The notes: a model not told the origin generated them from the sequence alone. DNA of 64,000 nucleotides from Gammaproteobacteria bacterium (GCA_028820325.1 JAPPJO010000049.1:1-64000); one strand, 5' to 3'; shown: positions 43,528 to 53,213, numbered from the stretch's first letter. Numbers and translations: made by a program.

Positions 43528-45330
43528 TCAGCGATGGCGAACGCCGATTCTGCCAGCCGGATCGCTGATTGCGGGCGATGCCCGAACCCTCGCACCGCCG
43601 CCGGCCGTTCCATTGATGCTGGCTTCCTGGGAGGCTAGCGACTCATGCAGAAGGGAGTCGAGTAGGCTACTGCGTATGCCATCGGCACCACGGACCTCGG
43701 CCTCCAACTGGTCGCACAGCGCCATGAGGGCATCGACCTTGGCGACGATGCGGCGCTGCTCGGCGAGGGGCGGCAGGCCGATGCTCATCGCCAACAGGAT
43801 GGATTGGTTCAGGTTCCGCATTGTTGTGCCGACGGAAGAACCTTGGAGGTATTCCCGAACATCGGGTGATCCGATGAGCATGGCGAGGTAATCTGCGCAA
43901 ACGCTGTCCGAAAGACGGAGGATCAAGCTTCCCGTCCCACAGAGCCAGCCATCCTCGTCCTCAGCCACTACCGCACATCGTCCCATTTCACCCCGGCGGC
44001 CCATCACGATGTCCCCAGCACGGAGCTTGAAGTTGGCAAGTCTCTCCAAGGTGTCGGTCCCGACGGCCATCTTTTCCACCGGCACGATCTTCCCATTGCG
44101 TATTGAAGCGGGGTTGACGACGGGTGTCCCGCCCATCTTGTAGTCGCTCTTGTGGAGTGAGCTGCCGAACGGTCCGGTCTGCAATCCAACCACGACATCC
44201 GACAACCTTGCGGCTATCCACCCACTTGGTAGTCCGACGGCGGCCGCGGGAGGCGACAGCGATCCTGTGAGTATTCGTTTTCTGATCTTGCGAGCCTTCA
44301 ACAGCCGCGCCTTCTTTGCCGCGATCTGCTTCAGCAACTCCGAGGCCGGCTCATCCGCCGAGTCCTGCTTTACGAGCTTCCCCCCCACGGCGAGGCGGAG
44401 GATGGTCTGCCGCAGGTGCTTGACCTGATCGGCGCGCGCGGTCAGCGCGGGAAGGGCATGGACGGCAAACCGCGCGTGACCCCGAAATGCCGCTGCGTCG
44501 GTGGCGGGAGCGGTCAGGCGGGCCAAGCTGGCGTTGGTGAGCCGGTCGCGGGTGTCCTCGCGCGCGGCGTGGGCTTCGTCCAACCGGTCGCAGAGGGCGA
44601 AAAGCTCGTCTACCTTCGCAACAATGCGGCGCTGCTCGGCGAGCGGCGGGAGCGGGAATGGCGCGACGACGGCATCCTTGGTGCGCAGTCGTGGCATCTT
44701 CGTCCCTTGCCCAAGCCGCGTGACGTAGTCCACGAAATCAGGGCGACGCAGTGCGAGTGCGCAGTATTCCGAAGACAGTTGAAGATACGGACGGATGGCT
44801 ACGATTTCGGTTGTCGAGTAGCCCGTCTCATCAGCGACAATCACTTTATTCAGGTAGGGGCGGAGCTTTCCGTAGAGAACATCGCCAGGTAAGAACCGTG
44901 ACTTGGTACTCTTCGACTCGCGCTCACTCGTTCGCACGCGGTTCAAGAGACGACCCGTTCCTTTCTCGATGTCTCGCAGCTCCAGGAGCCAAGCTGACGT
45001 GTCGAGCGCCTTTGGATCACACTTCGTTCCGGCATCGTAATGAAACACGGCCCCCAATGAGGCCCAACACCATGTGCGAGGCAAATCGAATGGTGCGGGA
45101 GCCATCTGCGGATGAACAGCCTTCTTCCTGCGCGTCCTGGCTGCGTTTGTCCGCCGCGCCTTTTCGGCAGCGATCCGCTTCAGCAGTTTCGACGCCGGTT
45201 CATCCGCCGGATCCTGTTCCACCAGCTTTCCCCGCACGGCTAGATCAAGCACGAACCGGCGCATGCGGTCGATGGCGTCCGGCGCGTCCACCACGCGGTC
45301 GTAGAGTACGAGGAGCCGCTCGGCGTTCAT
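43528..45330 (-). CDS. hsdS: Type I restriction-modification specificity subunit
   Basis: 600 residues with two target-recognition domains and two conserved coiled-coil repeats. Repeat one: LPPLAEQRRIVAKVDELFALCDRL; repeat two: LPPLAEQRRIVAKVDALMALCDQL. The N-terminal halves are also duplicated (LAVRGKLVEQDPADEPASKLLKRI and LAVGGKLVKQDSADEPASELLKQI). Each recognition domain reads half of a bipartite DNA target for the HsdM/HsdR complex. The start (45330) overlaps the stop of the HsdM C-terminal ORF as ATGA. It is convergent with the STAND gene. Confidence 0.9.
   Translation of the reverse strand: MNAERLLVLYDRVVDAPDAIDRMRRFVLDLAVRGKLVEQDPADEPASKLLKRIAAEKARRTNAARTRRKKAVHPQMAPAPFDLPRTWCWASLGAVFHYDAGTKCDPKALDTSAWLLELRDIEKGTGRLLNRVRTSERESKSTKSRFLPGDVLYGKLRPYLNKVIVADETGYSTTEIVAIRPYLQLSSEYCALALRRPDFVDYVTRLGQGTKMPRLRTKDAVVAPFPLPPLAEQRRIVAKVDELFALCDRLDEAHAAREDTRDRLTNASLARLTAPATDAAAFRGHARFAVHALPALTARADQVKHLRQTILRLAVGGKLVKQDSADEPASELLKQIAAKKARLLKARKIRKRILTGSLSPPAAAVGLPSGWIAARLSDVVVGLQTGPFGSSLHKSDYKMGGTPVVNPASIRNGKIVPVEKMAVGTDTLERLANFKLRAGDIVMGRRGEMGRCAVVAEDEDGWLCGTGSLILRLSDSVCADYLAMLIGSPDVREYLQGSSVGTTMRNLNQSILLAMSIGLPPLAEQRRIVAKVDALMALCDQLEAEVRGADGIRSSLLDSLLHESLASQEASINGTAGGGARVRASPAISDPAGRIGVRHR
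43741..44651 (-). repeat. Direct repeat inside hsdS
   Basis: The segments around 43741-43775 and 44617-44651 are nearly identical and encode the two copies of LAEQRRIVAKVD. They could recombine to swap or remove a recognition domain. Confidence 0.6.
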
Positions 45331-45605
45331 CGAAGTAGCGCGTCGGCAAGGATCTCCTTCAACTGGTCTCGAACCGAGACCACCTCGGCTTCGGCACTGT
45401 TCAGTCTCACCAGAAGCGCCTCGGGATCGCCTAGATCCGCTTCCACGGTATGAGGATTCTTGATGTCGAGGTTGTAGCCGCGCGCCTTGACCTCGTCGGC
45501 GGTAACCCTCCAAGCGCGGCCACCCTCCTCTCGGCCCTCGCGCTCTGCTCCGCCCCACCACTCGGCGCAGTCGTTGAGATGCTCCACCCGAATCGGCCGT
45601 GTCAT
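45327..45605 (-). CDS. C-terminal fragment of HsdM as a separate ORF
   Basis: 92 residues: MTRPIRVEHLNDCAEWW, then RAWRVTADEVKARGYNLDIKNPH. This is the normal C-terminal end of type I N6-adenine methylases (the NYNLDIKNPH element), not a protein of its own. Its ATG overlaps the stop of the main hsdM frame (ATGA at 45605-45602), and a one-base insertion would join them. It could be made by coupled translation and assemble with HsdM, or mark a broken gene or sequencing error. Its stop overlaps hsdS. Confidence 0.8.
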   Translation of the reverse strand: MTRPIRVEHLNDCAEWWGGAEREGREEGGRAWRVTADEVKARGYNLDIKNPHTVEADLGDPEALLVRLNSAEAEVVSVRDQLKEILADALLR

Positions 45606-46777
45606 GGAATACGCCTCTGACCCTCCGGCACGAGATGCTCCCAGAACCAGACTTCCCTCGTCGGTTCCCCTTTTTCGAAGAAAAGCAGGTTCGTCCCGAT
45701 CGAGGCGTAGGGGCGGAACACGGAGTTGGGCAGGCGCACGATGGTGTGGAGGTTGCACTCCTCCATCAGGTGCTGTTTCAGTCGGGTCTTGACGCCCTCG
45801 CCAAACAGGGAGCCATCGGGAAGGACCACTGCGGCCCGGCCTCCCGGCTTGAGTAGTCGGATGATGAGTGCCAAGAACAGATCCGCCGTCTCGCGCGTCC
45901 GGAAGTGCGGCGGAAAGTTCGCCTCGATGCCGTCCGCCTCCTTGCCGCCGAACGGCGGATTGGTGAGCACGATATCCACGCGATCATCGCGCCCCCACGA
46001 GACGTAGGGTCGGGCCAACGTGTTGTCGTGTCTCAGGAACGACGGGTCCTCGATTCCGTGCAGCAGCATGTTGGTGACGGCGAGCATGTGCGGCAGCGGC
46101 TTCTTCTCAACCGCGCGCAGGGAGGCCTGCATCTGCGCCCGGTCCTCCGGGCGCTTCACATGATGGTCGATCATGTGGCGGATGGCGCAGGTCAGAAACC
46201 CTCCAGTGCCGCACGCCGGATCGAGAACGGTCTCACCCGGCTTGGGGTCGATCATCCGAGCCATGAACGAGGTTACGGCGCGCGGCGTGTAGTATTCGCC
46301 CGCGTTGCCGGCCGATTGCAGGTCGTTGAGCATCTGTTCGTAGATGTCGCCGAAGTGCTGCCGGTCGGCGAGGTTGTTGAAGTCGATCCCATTGATCTTG
46401 TTGATGATCTGCCGCAGCAGCTGGCCCGACTTCATGTAGTTGTAGGCGTCAGCGAACACATCACGCACGACAGTCGCGCGAGGGCCGGACCGGGCCGGGA
46501 GTTCCTTGAGGCGGGGAAAGAGGTCGCCGTTGACGAAATCGAGGAGATCATCACCCGTGATGCCCTCCGGATCGGCGGCCCAGTTCCGCCACCGCAAAGG
46601 GGGCGGGACCGGCGAGCGGTAGCCGTCCGTGAAGGTCTCGAGTTCCTGGTCCTGGTCGTCGATGATCTTGAGGAAGAACATCCAGCACAATTGGCTCATG
46701 CGTTGGGCGTCGCCATCGACGCCCACATCCTGGCGCATGATGTTCTGAATGGACTTGACGAGCGTGCCGACGGCCAT
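45602..46777 (-). CDS. hsdM: Type I restriction-modification methyltransferase, frameshifted
   Basis: 391 residues. It has the N-terminal HsdM helical domain (GTLVKSIQNIMRQDVGVDGDAQRMSQLCWMFF), the SAM motif DPACGTGGF at 186-194 and catalytic NPPFGG at 273-278. It stops at VPEGQRRIP, where relatives run on through a Y-S/T-K/M-T-x-P stretch to about 480-520 residues. That missing part lies in the next frame directly after the stop (the 92-residue ORF at 45327-45605). It methylates adenine in the HsdS target. It starts 3 bp after hsdR. Confidence 0.87.
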   Translation of the reverse strand: MAVGTLVKSIQNIMRQDVGVDGDAQRMSQLCWMFFLKIIDDQDQELETFTDGYRSPVPPPLRWRNWAADPEGITGDDLLDFVNGDLFPRLKELPARSGPRATVVRDVFADAYNYMKSGQLLRQIINKINGIDFNNLADRQHFGDIYEQMLNDLQSAGNAGEYYTPRAVTSFMARMIDPKPGETVLDPACGTGGFLTCAIRHMIDHHVKRPEDRAQMQASLRAVEKKPLPHMLAVTNMLLHGIEDPSFLRHDNTLARPYVSWGRDDRVDIVLTNPPFGGKEADGIEANFPPHFRTRETADLFLALIIRLLKPGGRAAVVLPDGSLFGEGVKTRLKQHLMEECNLHTIVRLPNSVFRPYASIGTNLLFFEKGEPTREVWFWEHLVPEGQRRIP

Positions 46778-46780
46778 CTC

Positions 46781-49141
46781 TCAGGCGCTCTCCCGGTAGA
46801 GTTCGGATTGAAGATGGTGGACGGCCCGCTCGAAGCCCGGTTTGCCACCGAAGGCGCGAACAAGTTCGAGCGGCGTGCCAAGGCTGTCGAGCGGCGGTAT
46901 CCGGAGCACTTTCGCGTCGTCCAGATTGAGGACGCCCTCGTCGGCGTACTTGTCGAGCAGCGCATCGAGCACCGCACGGGCTTTACCCGCGTACTTGGTG
47001 AACACGCCCCGTTTCCTAACGTTCGCGGCCCGCTCGCGGCGGGTCAGCGGTGGGGCGTCGAAAGCGACATGACAGATGAGATCGAAGGGGTCGAGATCGT
47101 TCCCCAGCTCCTCGACGATCACGTCCAACCGAAGGCCCTCGGACTCCATCTCGTCGATGATCGCCTGCTTGCGCTCCTCGCCGTTCCAACGATTCAGGAA
47201 GTCATCAAGGCCTGCGAAACGCTTCCGCAGCGCCCGGCGTGTGAAGTCGCGGAGCGTTTCCGTGATGAGTTTGCCCTTCCCGTCGAGATACTCGACCCGC
47301 TCGGCGACAACGGTGGCTTCGATGCCATCGACATAGATCTTCTCCTGCGGGCCGGTCTTCGGAGGGAGTGGTCGAGGCGGATCGGGGCCATCAATGATCT
47401 CGCCGTTGCCGGGTCCGTTCGGCCCATTCGGTGGCGGATCGGGCGGGAGAACGGGATCGTTTGGTCCGGGCTCGTAGATCTGCTCCGGCTCGCCGTCGAA
47501 TCCGGGATCCGCAAAAAGACTGGAGGCCTTCCGGAAGTCGATGAGCGTGAAGTAGAACTTTCCCGTGTCCTCGTGCACGCGGGTGCCCCGGCCGACGATC
47601 TGCTTGAACTCGGTCATCGTTCCGACCACCCGGTCGATCACGATCAGTCGGCACGTTTGGACATCCACGCCGGTCGATAGCAGCCGCGACGTGGTGACGA
47701 GGACTGGGTAGGGCGATTCCGGGTCGATGAAGTTCCCGAGTTGGTTCTTTCCGGTCTCGTCTTCGCCCGTGATCCGCATGACGTACCGAGCGTTCCGTTG
47801 GACGAGATCCGCATTCTCGTTGACCAGTGCTTGGCGCATCCGGGCGGCGTGCTCCTGATCGACGCAGAAGATGATGGCTTTCTGGAAGCGGTCGCCGCTC
47901 TCCCGCAGGAACGCCGTGATCTTCTCCGCAACTGCCTTGGTGCGACCGTCGATGACCAGCGTGCGGTCGAACTCTCTGACGGTGTAGTTGCGATCATCCA
48001 CCGGCTTGCCATCGCGGGCAAGCTGGCCCTTTGTGGGACGCCAGCCTTCGATGTCCCGGTCGATGTGAACCTTGACCACCTTGTAGGGCGCGAGAAATCC
48101 ATCGCTGATTCCCTGCTTCAGGGAGTAGGAGAACACGGGTTTCCCGAAGTAGGCGATGTTCGAGACGTACTTGGTCTCCTTCGGCGTGGCGGTGAGCCCG
48201 ATCTGCGTCGCGGCGGAGAAGTACTTGAGGATCTCACGCCACGCTGAATCGGCTGCGGCACTGCCCCGGTGGCACTCGTCGATCACGATCAGGTCGAAGA
48301 AGCCGGGCGAGAGCTTCTTGTCGGCCTTCTGGTGCTCCTCGGGCCCGGTGATCGCTTGATAGAGGCCGAGGTAGACCTCGTAGGAGGTGTCGATGCGGCG
48401 CGACAGTTTGGTCATCGCGCCCCCGAACGGCCGGAAGTCGTTCGCCATCGTCTGGTCGACGAGGACGTTCCGGTCGGCAAGGAACAGGATGCGCTTCTTA
48501 CGTCCTGCCTTCCACAGCCGCCAGATGATCTGGAAAGCGGTGAACGTCTTGCCCGTGCCCGTGGCCATGACCAGCAAGATGCGGTTCTGCCCCTTGGCGA
48601 TGGCCTCGACGGCCGCGTTCACGGCGTTGACCTGGTAGTAGCGCGGTGTCTTGCCGCCGCCGTCCTCGAAGTAGTCCTGTAGTACGGTGTCCTCGGCTTC
48701 CGGCGTAAGTCCCTTCCAGGTCCGGTAGCGCTCCCACAGATGGTCCGGCGATGGAAAACCATCGAGCGTCAAGTTGGTCTCAATGGGGTTGCTGCCTCCC
48801 GTGCGGTCGTGGAATACGAAGCCGTCGCCGTTCGAGGAGAACGCGAAGGGGATGTGCAGCGTCTCAGCGTAGTCCAGCGCCTGCTGCATGCCGTCGCCGA
48901 CGCCGTGGTTGTTATCCTTGGCCTCGATCACCGCGACCGGGATGTTCGGCTTGACGGAGAGGATGTAGTCGGCCCGTTTCCGCCTGCGGCGCGTCACCAG
49001 CTTGCCGCGCACCACGATGCGGCCAGCAGTGAACGTTACCTCCTCGCGAAGCTGTGACATCTCGTCCCATCCGGCCCCGCGGAGGGCGGGAGTGATGAAC
49101 TTCGTGCAGATGTCGCGTTCCGAGAGGCCTCGCTTGTCCAT
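46781..49141 (-). CDS. hsdR: Type I restriction enzyme motor/endonuclease subunit
   Basis: 786 residues. N-terminal PD-(D/E)XK nuclease: DYILSVKPNIPVAVIEAKDNNHG. SF2 helicase motor: ATGTGKTFTAFQIIWRL (motif I), IDECHRGSA (II), GLTATPKET (III), ITRSRLLSTGVD-like VTTSRLLSTGVDVQTC, and QIVGRGTRVHEDTGKFYFTLIDF (VI). A Pro/Gly-rich hinge (residues ~555-590) leads to the EcoEI-type C-terminal domain. It translocates and cuts unmethylated DNA. The nuclease and motor motifs look intact. Gene order R-M-S on the minus strand. Confidence 0.92.
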   Translation of the reverse strand: MDKRGLSERDICTKFITPALRGAGWDEMSQLREEVTFTAGRIVVRGKLVTRRRRKRADYILSVKPNIPVAVIEAKDNNHGVGDGMQQALDYAETLHIPFAFSSNGDGFVFHDRTGGSNPIETNLTLDGFPSPDHLWERYRTWKGLTPEAEDTVLQDYFEDGGGKTPRYYQVNAVNAAVEAIAKGQNRILLVMATGTGKTFTAFQIIWRLWKAGRKKRILFLADRNVLVDQTMANDFRPFGGAMTKLSRRIDTSYEVYLGLYQAITGPEEHQKADKKLSPGFFDLIVIDECHRGSAAADSAWREILKYFSAATQIGLTATPKETKYVSNIAYFGKPVFSYSLKQGISDGFLAPYKVVKVHIDRDIEGWRPTKGQLARDGKPVDDRNYTVREFDRTLVIDGRTKAVAEKITAFLRESGDRFQKAIIFCVDQEHAARMRQALVNENADLVQRNARYVMRITGEDETGKNQLGNFIDPESPYPVLVTTSRLLSTGVDVQTCRLIVIDRVVGTMTEFKQIVGRGTRVHEDTGKFYFTLIDFRKASSLFADPGFDGEPEQIYEPGPNDPVLPPDPPPNGPNGPGNGEIIDGPDPPRPLPPKTGPQEKIYVDGIEATVVAERVEYLDGKGKLITETLRDFTRRALRKRFAGLDDFLNRWNGEERKQAIIDEMESEGLRLDVIVEELGNDLDPFDLICHVAFDAPPLTRRERAANVRKRGVFTKYAGKARAVLDALLDKYADEGVLNLDDAKVLRIPPLDSLGTPLELVRAFGGKPGFERAVHHLQSELYRESA

Positions 49142-49367
49142 TCCGCTCAGCAGTCTTCCGTTCCGTTCGGTGTCACCTTCCGTTCCTCCGTCTCCTAGCC
49201 CGTCTCAGCGGCCTCGATCGGCTTCAGTCGCTGGTATTGCTCCACCGCGAGACCCACTCGGCTAGTGGCCGGCTGATTCTTGGCCAATCGGCCGTCGCAC
49301 GCAAGCCGGACGGTACCCAAGTGGGGTTCATGGGGAGTTCTACAGAGAGCGCCTTCCGAGCCGCTGG

Positions 49368-50340
49368 CTAGTCCGGCATCGGAAGCGCCTTGACTCGAGG
49401 CGCGAGGATGGCGTGGAGCGCTTCCACCCTGGCAAGGAGCCAGCGGTACTGCTCGATACGCTGGTCAGGATCCCCAAAGTCGGTCGCGAGACGCCAGTAG
49501 ACCCTCCGCTGCTGGACACCGGTGGGATTGTACCATTCCAGCGCTTCATCGAACTCGTGCTCTTTCTCGATTACCTGTCGGTCGACGTGCAGCAGATCGA
49601 AGTAGTGATCGCTTTCTTGAACCGGTGATTTGTAGTTCCGCCCTCAGTTCGTGACCGCCAGCCTCCGTCCATGTGGACATGACACCGTACAGGAAGAAGC
49701 CGCCCCGTCCGACTCCGGCCACTCCCAGCCAGCTCTGAGGCCGAGGCGCGTGAGTCTTGGTTACGATCTTGCCCTTTCGGGAGACGAACTCCGCGAAGCC
49801 CTCCCAGAAGCGAAGTTGAATCCGTTGGGTGTCCGTCAGCGCTCCCTTATCCACACCCTCCTTCGTCCAGTCGTTCGGCCTGGTGACGACGTTGAGCTTC
49901 GGCGCCGGTGCCGATTCCCCGATTCGCCAAAGCTCGATCTCCAGACCGAAGAACCGAGTACCGGTTTCGGACACTTCGTTGAGCCAGTCCAGCGCGGCTC
50001 GGTGCTGATCCGTGAATGTTCTGGCGACCCACACCACCACCCGGGCGTTGAAATGGGAGGCATAGGTCAGAAGTTTGCCCAGGTGGTCGTGATCCGTCTG
50101 GCCCAGCTGATTCTCCACCACCACCATGGTCTGGTCGCTCGGATCCCGGCAGAGGACATCGGCCGAATACGGACCCACCTTTTCCTCTCGCGCTACAAAC
50201 TCCAAGGACATTCCCAAGGCGTCAGCTAGGATCCCCAGGTTTTCCTGCTCTGCCAGCCAAGGAGTGAAGTCCTTCTCTTCATTTGGCCAAACCTCGCGCA
50301 GTGCAACAGGTTCTAGGCGGCCAAGGTTGGTCTTACCCAT
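49368..50340 (-). pseudogene. DUF4268 nuclease-like gene with a frameshift
   Basis: The first ~240 codons give a DUF4268-type protein: NLGRLEPVALREVWPNEEKDFTPWLAEQENL, then a PD-(D/E)XK-like core (YSADVLCRDPSDQTMVVVENQLGQTDHDHLGKLLTYAS), and the DUF4268 domain (GVMSTWTEAGGHELRAELQITG). At about 49620 the frame is lost and the written ORF runs on as nonsense to 49546. The true C-terminus continues in the +1-shifted frame: SDHYFDLLHVDRQVIEKEHEF, EALEWYNP, and RIEQYRWLLARVEALHAILAP, to a TAG at 49368-49370. Total length (~323 residues) then equals the family norm. DUF4268 proteins are linked to nuclease/defence roles. It could be an inactive gene, a recoding site or a sequencing error. Confidence 0.75.
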
Positions 50341-50468
50341 GTGCGCTCATCCCTCCGGTCCGGTGCCTTCTCCAGCCAACCTGTCGGATGACTACCGTTC
50401 TACAACAGTTGGGTTTCTGGCGGGTGTCCTCGGTGGCCACCGGGGCACCCGCATTTCCCTGTTCGGCG

Positions 50469-53213
50469 TTAGTGCCAAGCCTCTCGGCTTGGAATCCCAC
50501 GGCTGAACAGCATCTCCAGCCCGGTCGAGCGGCTGACCGAATCCGTCGCATCCGCAGCGGCTTGAGTCGAGGGTGGTGGATCGCGCAGGAACCCCCTCAC
50601 CTGCCCAGTTCGCCGGTCGCGCAGAATCGTCATGGGCATGTCGGTGTCTCTGTCCAGCGTGAACGATCCTACGGGCCCGGCGAGGGTGATACTGCCAAGA
50701 TCGCCCTCCCACGCGTCCTGCCTGGGCAACACGAACGCGAAGCTGGAGCCACCATCGCCATCGGAGATCTCAGGCATGTCGAAGGTGAAGGAGAACAACT
50801 CAGTCCCATCGGCTCCAGCCCGGCCGCTGATGCGGTACGCGCCTCCAGCGGTGGGCAGCGCGGGTTGCGCATCAACCAGGAAGGTGGGCTCAAGAAACGG
50901 CACTCCGTCGGCGTCGGTTCCTCCCCACAGGAGGATGGACTTGGTTGCAGTAGCAGAGGGGGCAGACGCCGTCACCGCATCAATCGTGGTGCTCGGGCGG
51001 TTGTAGAGCGCCTTCGTGAAATGGTAGTCGCTGATCCAGGTTGGACCGCAATAAGACATCAAATCCTTGTGGGAAGGGGGCACGACCGTGCCGCTACCGA
51101 AGTCGTAGCCCCGAGCGCCGATCTTTCCGTCAGGGTAGGGATACCCAGCGTCGAGCCCCCCGGCACCTCTACCGCATGCCGCGTGGCCCAAGCTCAGGTT
51201 GTGGCCGAGCTCGTGCGCAATCGTGTGCGGATTGGCTGAGGAGACGCTCTCCTTGCCGCCGAGCAACGCGACTCCAGAAGAGTATCCCGAATACCCCGGG
51301 GGCAGGATGCCCATGTAGTATCTGGACCTGACCCCCTCCTCGCCCGATTCCATGGAGCGAATGGCAATCGTCTCGCGAAGCAGGCTTTGGGCGTCGCTAC
51401 TTGAACTCAGGACGGGCTCATGGGCGGTCACCCTGATGTCACCAATCGGCAACAACGTTCGGGCGGGTCGGAGCGTCTCGTGATTCTCAGGATCGGCCGC
51501 GATGGCCCTGATCAGTTCCACCCTCGAGGAATCGTGGGTCTCGGTCCATACAAACGGGATGAGCCTAAGGTCGAAGAGGGCCATGTCATGTACCTCGACG
51601 GGCAAGCGCCCCGTCTCAGGAATCCGTGTTGCCGCCAGAAGCTCCGAATCAAGTGTCCCGTCGGGATCGATCTCGATCACCATTTCGAGGCCGGGTTGGA
51701 TGATGTCACCCGGAATCTCAGCGTTGGCAGACTTGGCAAAGGAGTCCTCATCCACCCGCATGGGGATTGGCTCGGACTTGCCCGGAATGTACATCACGAA
51801 GGTCTTGCGACCTTCATGGAAGAAGTGGGCTTCGACACTTGGAATGCCTACGTCGGTGATCTGCGTCGCGGTGGGAAACACACGTAGCATCGCTCTCTTT
51901 CCCGCGACCAGCGGGACGGGGAACTCCCGGGACTGGATGGCTTGTACGAGGTACGCGGACGAGTTTCCGTTAGTGCAGGGCTTGATCCTGCTTGACTCAC
52001 GTGCCCGCAGCCATCTACGAAAGCCAGGATCTGCTGGGGCGCACAGACCTGTGCCCCCGGCCATGAGCGTCTGAAGCCAGCGTATCTCGGTGATCTCGAC
52101 CGGCAGAGGTCCGGCCATTCCCGGGTTGTCGGTGAGGACCAGATGGCGCAGGTCTGACATCCCGCTCAGATTAGCGGGCACCGGCCCGGACAGATCGTTG
52201 TCCTCAAGCCACAGGGTCTCCAGTTTGGTGAGGCTGCCGAGTTCGGGCGGAATCGGACCCTTCAGATCGTTCGCTTGGATATACAGGGTATGCAGGTTGC
52301 CGAGGTTGCCCAACTCGGGAGGAAGCGGACTGGAGAAGTGGTTCTCCTGAAGCCAAAGCCTCCTGAGGCTGGCGAGGTTGCCGAGTTCAGGCGGGATTGG
52401 GCCGGTCATTCCGTTGAGAAACAAGTCTGTCAGGCTCGACAGATTGCCCAACTCGGATGGGATCGAGTCAGTCAGCCGGCCGAGCCGCAACTCTCTCAGG
52501 TTGGCAAGGTTGCTGATTTCGGACGGGATCGAATCCCAAAAGCCACTCAGGCGCAAACGCGTCAGGTTCGACAGGCGTCCAAGTTCGGGGGGAATTGGGC
52601 CGTCCGAGAGATCGTTTCCTACGAGGTCCAGCCACGTCAAGCGTGACAGGTTGCCAAGCTCGGGTGGAATCCGGCCTGACAGGCCCCTCAGGGACAAGTC
52701 CGTCAGATTGGCGAGGTTGCCGAGTTCAGCCGGGATTGGGCTGGAGAGGCCGTTGAGCCACAACTCTGTCAGGTTGGCGAGGTTGCCAAGCTCGGGTGGA
52801 ATCGGGCCGCCCGAAAGATCGTTTGCACGGATGCGTAGCTGTGTCAGGTGCGATAGGTCGCCCAGTTCTGGTGGGATGGAGCCAGAGAGGTTGTTCCAGC
52901 CGATGCGCAGCCTCTGGACCCGGCCTTGCTCATCGGTCTTAACGCCGTACCACTCCCCGAGAGGGGCATCCGTCAACCAATTGGTGCTGTTGGCCCAGTT
53001 CGGCCCGTCCGTGGCGTGATAGAAGATCTCCAGGATTTCACGATCAGTGAGTTGGACCGTCGCACCCAACGCCGCCTGTTCATGGGTCTCCGGTGTGACC
53101 GCAAGGGTCGTTGCGCCTTCCGGAGGCAGGGTCGGGTCGTACTCTCCTTTGCACCCCGCGACCAGCAGTCCCAAGGACGCGAGGAACACAATGAGGAGAG
53201 TGGGACGGGACAT
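50469..53213 (-). CDS. Leucine-rich-repeat lipoprotein with metzincin-like protease domain
   Basis: 914 residues. Lipoprotein signal ends at LGLLVAGC. Residues ~55-95 form a repeat-capping segment (EIFYHATDGPNWANSTNWL), followed by about 12 plant-type LRRs (xIPPELGNLxxLTxLxL) to residue ~400. The second half contains HELGHNLSLGH at residues 667-677, a metzincin zinc motif in which the usual Gly is Ser, followed by a Met-turn-like DLMSYCG. Thus it is likely an anchored extracellular metalloprotease with a protein-binding repeat domain. It is distinct from the defence genes on either side. The substrate is unknown. Confidence 0.82.
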   Translation of the reverse strand: MSRPTLLIVFLASLGLLVAGCKGEYDPTLPPEGATTLAVTPETHEQAALGATVQLTDREILEIFYHATDGPNWANSTNWLTDAPLGEWYGVKTDEQGRVQRLRIGWNNLSGSIPPELGDLSHLTQLRIRANDLSGGPIPPELGNLANLTELWLNGLSSPIPAELGNLANLTDLSLRGLSGRIPPELGNLSRLTWLDLVGNDLSDGPIPPELGRLSNLTRLRLSGFWDSIPSEISNLANLRELRLGRLTDSIPSELGNLSSLTDLFLNGMTGPIPPELGNLASLRRLWLQENHFSSPLPPELGNLGNLHTLYIQANDLKGPIPPELGSLTKLETLWLEDNDLSGPVPANLSGMSDLRHLVLTDNPGMAGPLPVEITEIRWLQTLMAGGTGLCAPADPGFRRWLRARESSRIKPCTNGNSSAYLVQAIQSREFPVPLVAGKRAMLRVFPTATQITDVGIPSVEAHFFHEGRKTFVMYIPGKSEPIPMRVDEDSFAKSANAEIPGDIIQPGLEMVIEIDPDGTLDSELLAATRIPETGRLPVEVHDMALFDLRLIPFVWTETHDSSRVELIRAIAADPENHETLRPARTLLPIGDIRVTAHEPVLSSSSDAQSLLRETIAIRSMESGEEGVRSRYYMGILPPGYSGYSSGVALLGGKESVSSANPHTIAHELGHNLSLGHAACGRGAGGLDAGYPYPDGKIGARGYDFGSGTVVPPSHKDLMSYCGPTWISDYHFTKALYNRPSTTIDAVTASAPSATATKSILLWGGTDADGVPFLEPTFLVDAQPALPTAGGAYRISGRAGADGTELFSFTFDMPEISDGDGGSSFAFVLPRQDAWEGDLGSITLAGPVGSFTLDRDTDMPMTILRDRRTGQVRGFLRDPPPSTQAAADATDSVSRSTGLEMLFSRGIPSREAWH

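Noticed and set aside
49195-49330. Possible Phd/YefM antitoxin end (VGLAVEQYQRLKPIE) on the minus strand
   Set aside because: Too short, no start codon with a domain and no toxin partner; could be chance in an intergenic gap.
52090-52900. Regular repeats that could suggest a CRISPR array
   Set aside because: They are the coding repeats of the LRR domain (24-residue period, in frame), not short palindromic repeats with unique spacers.
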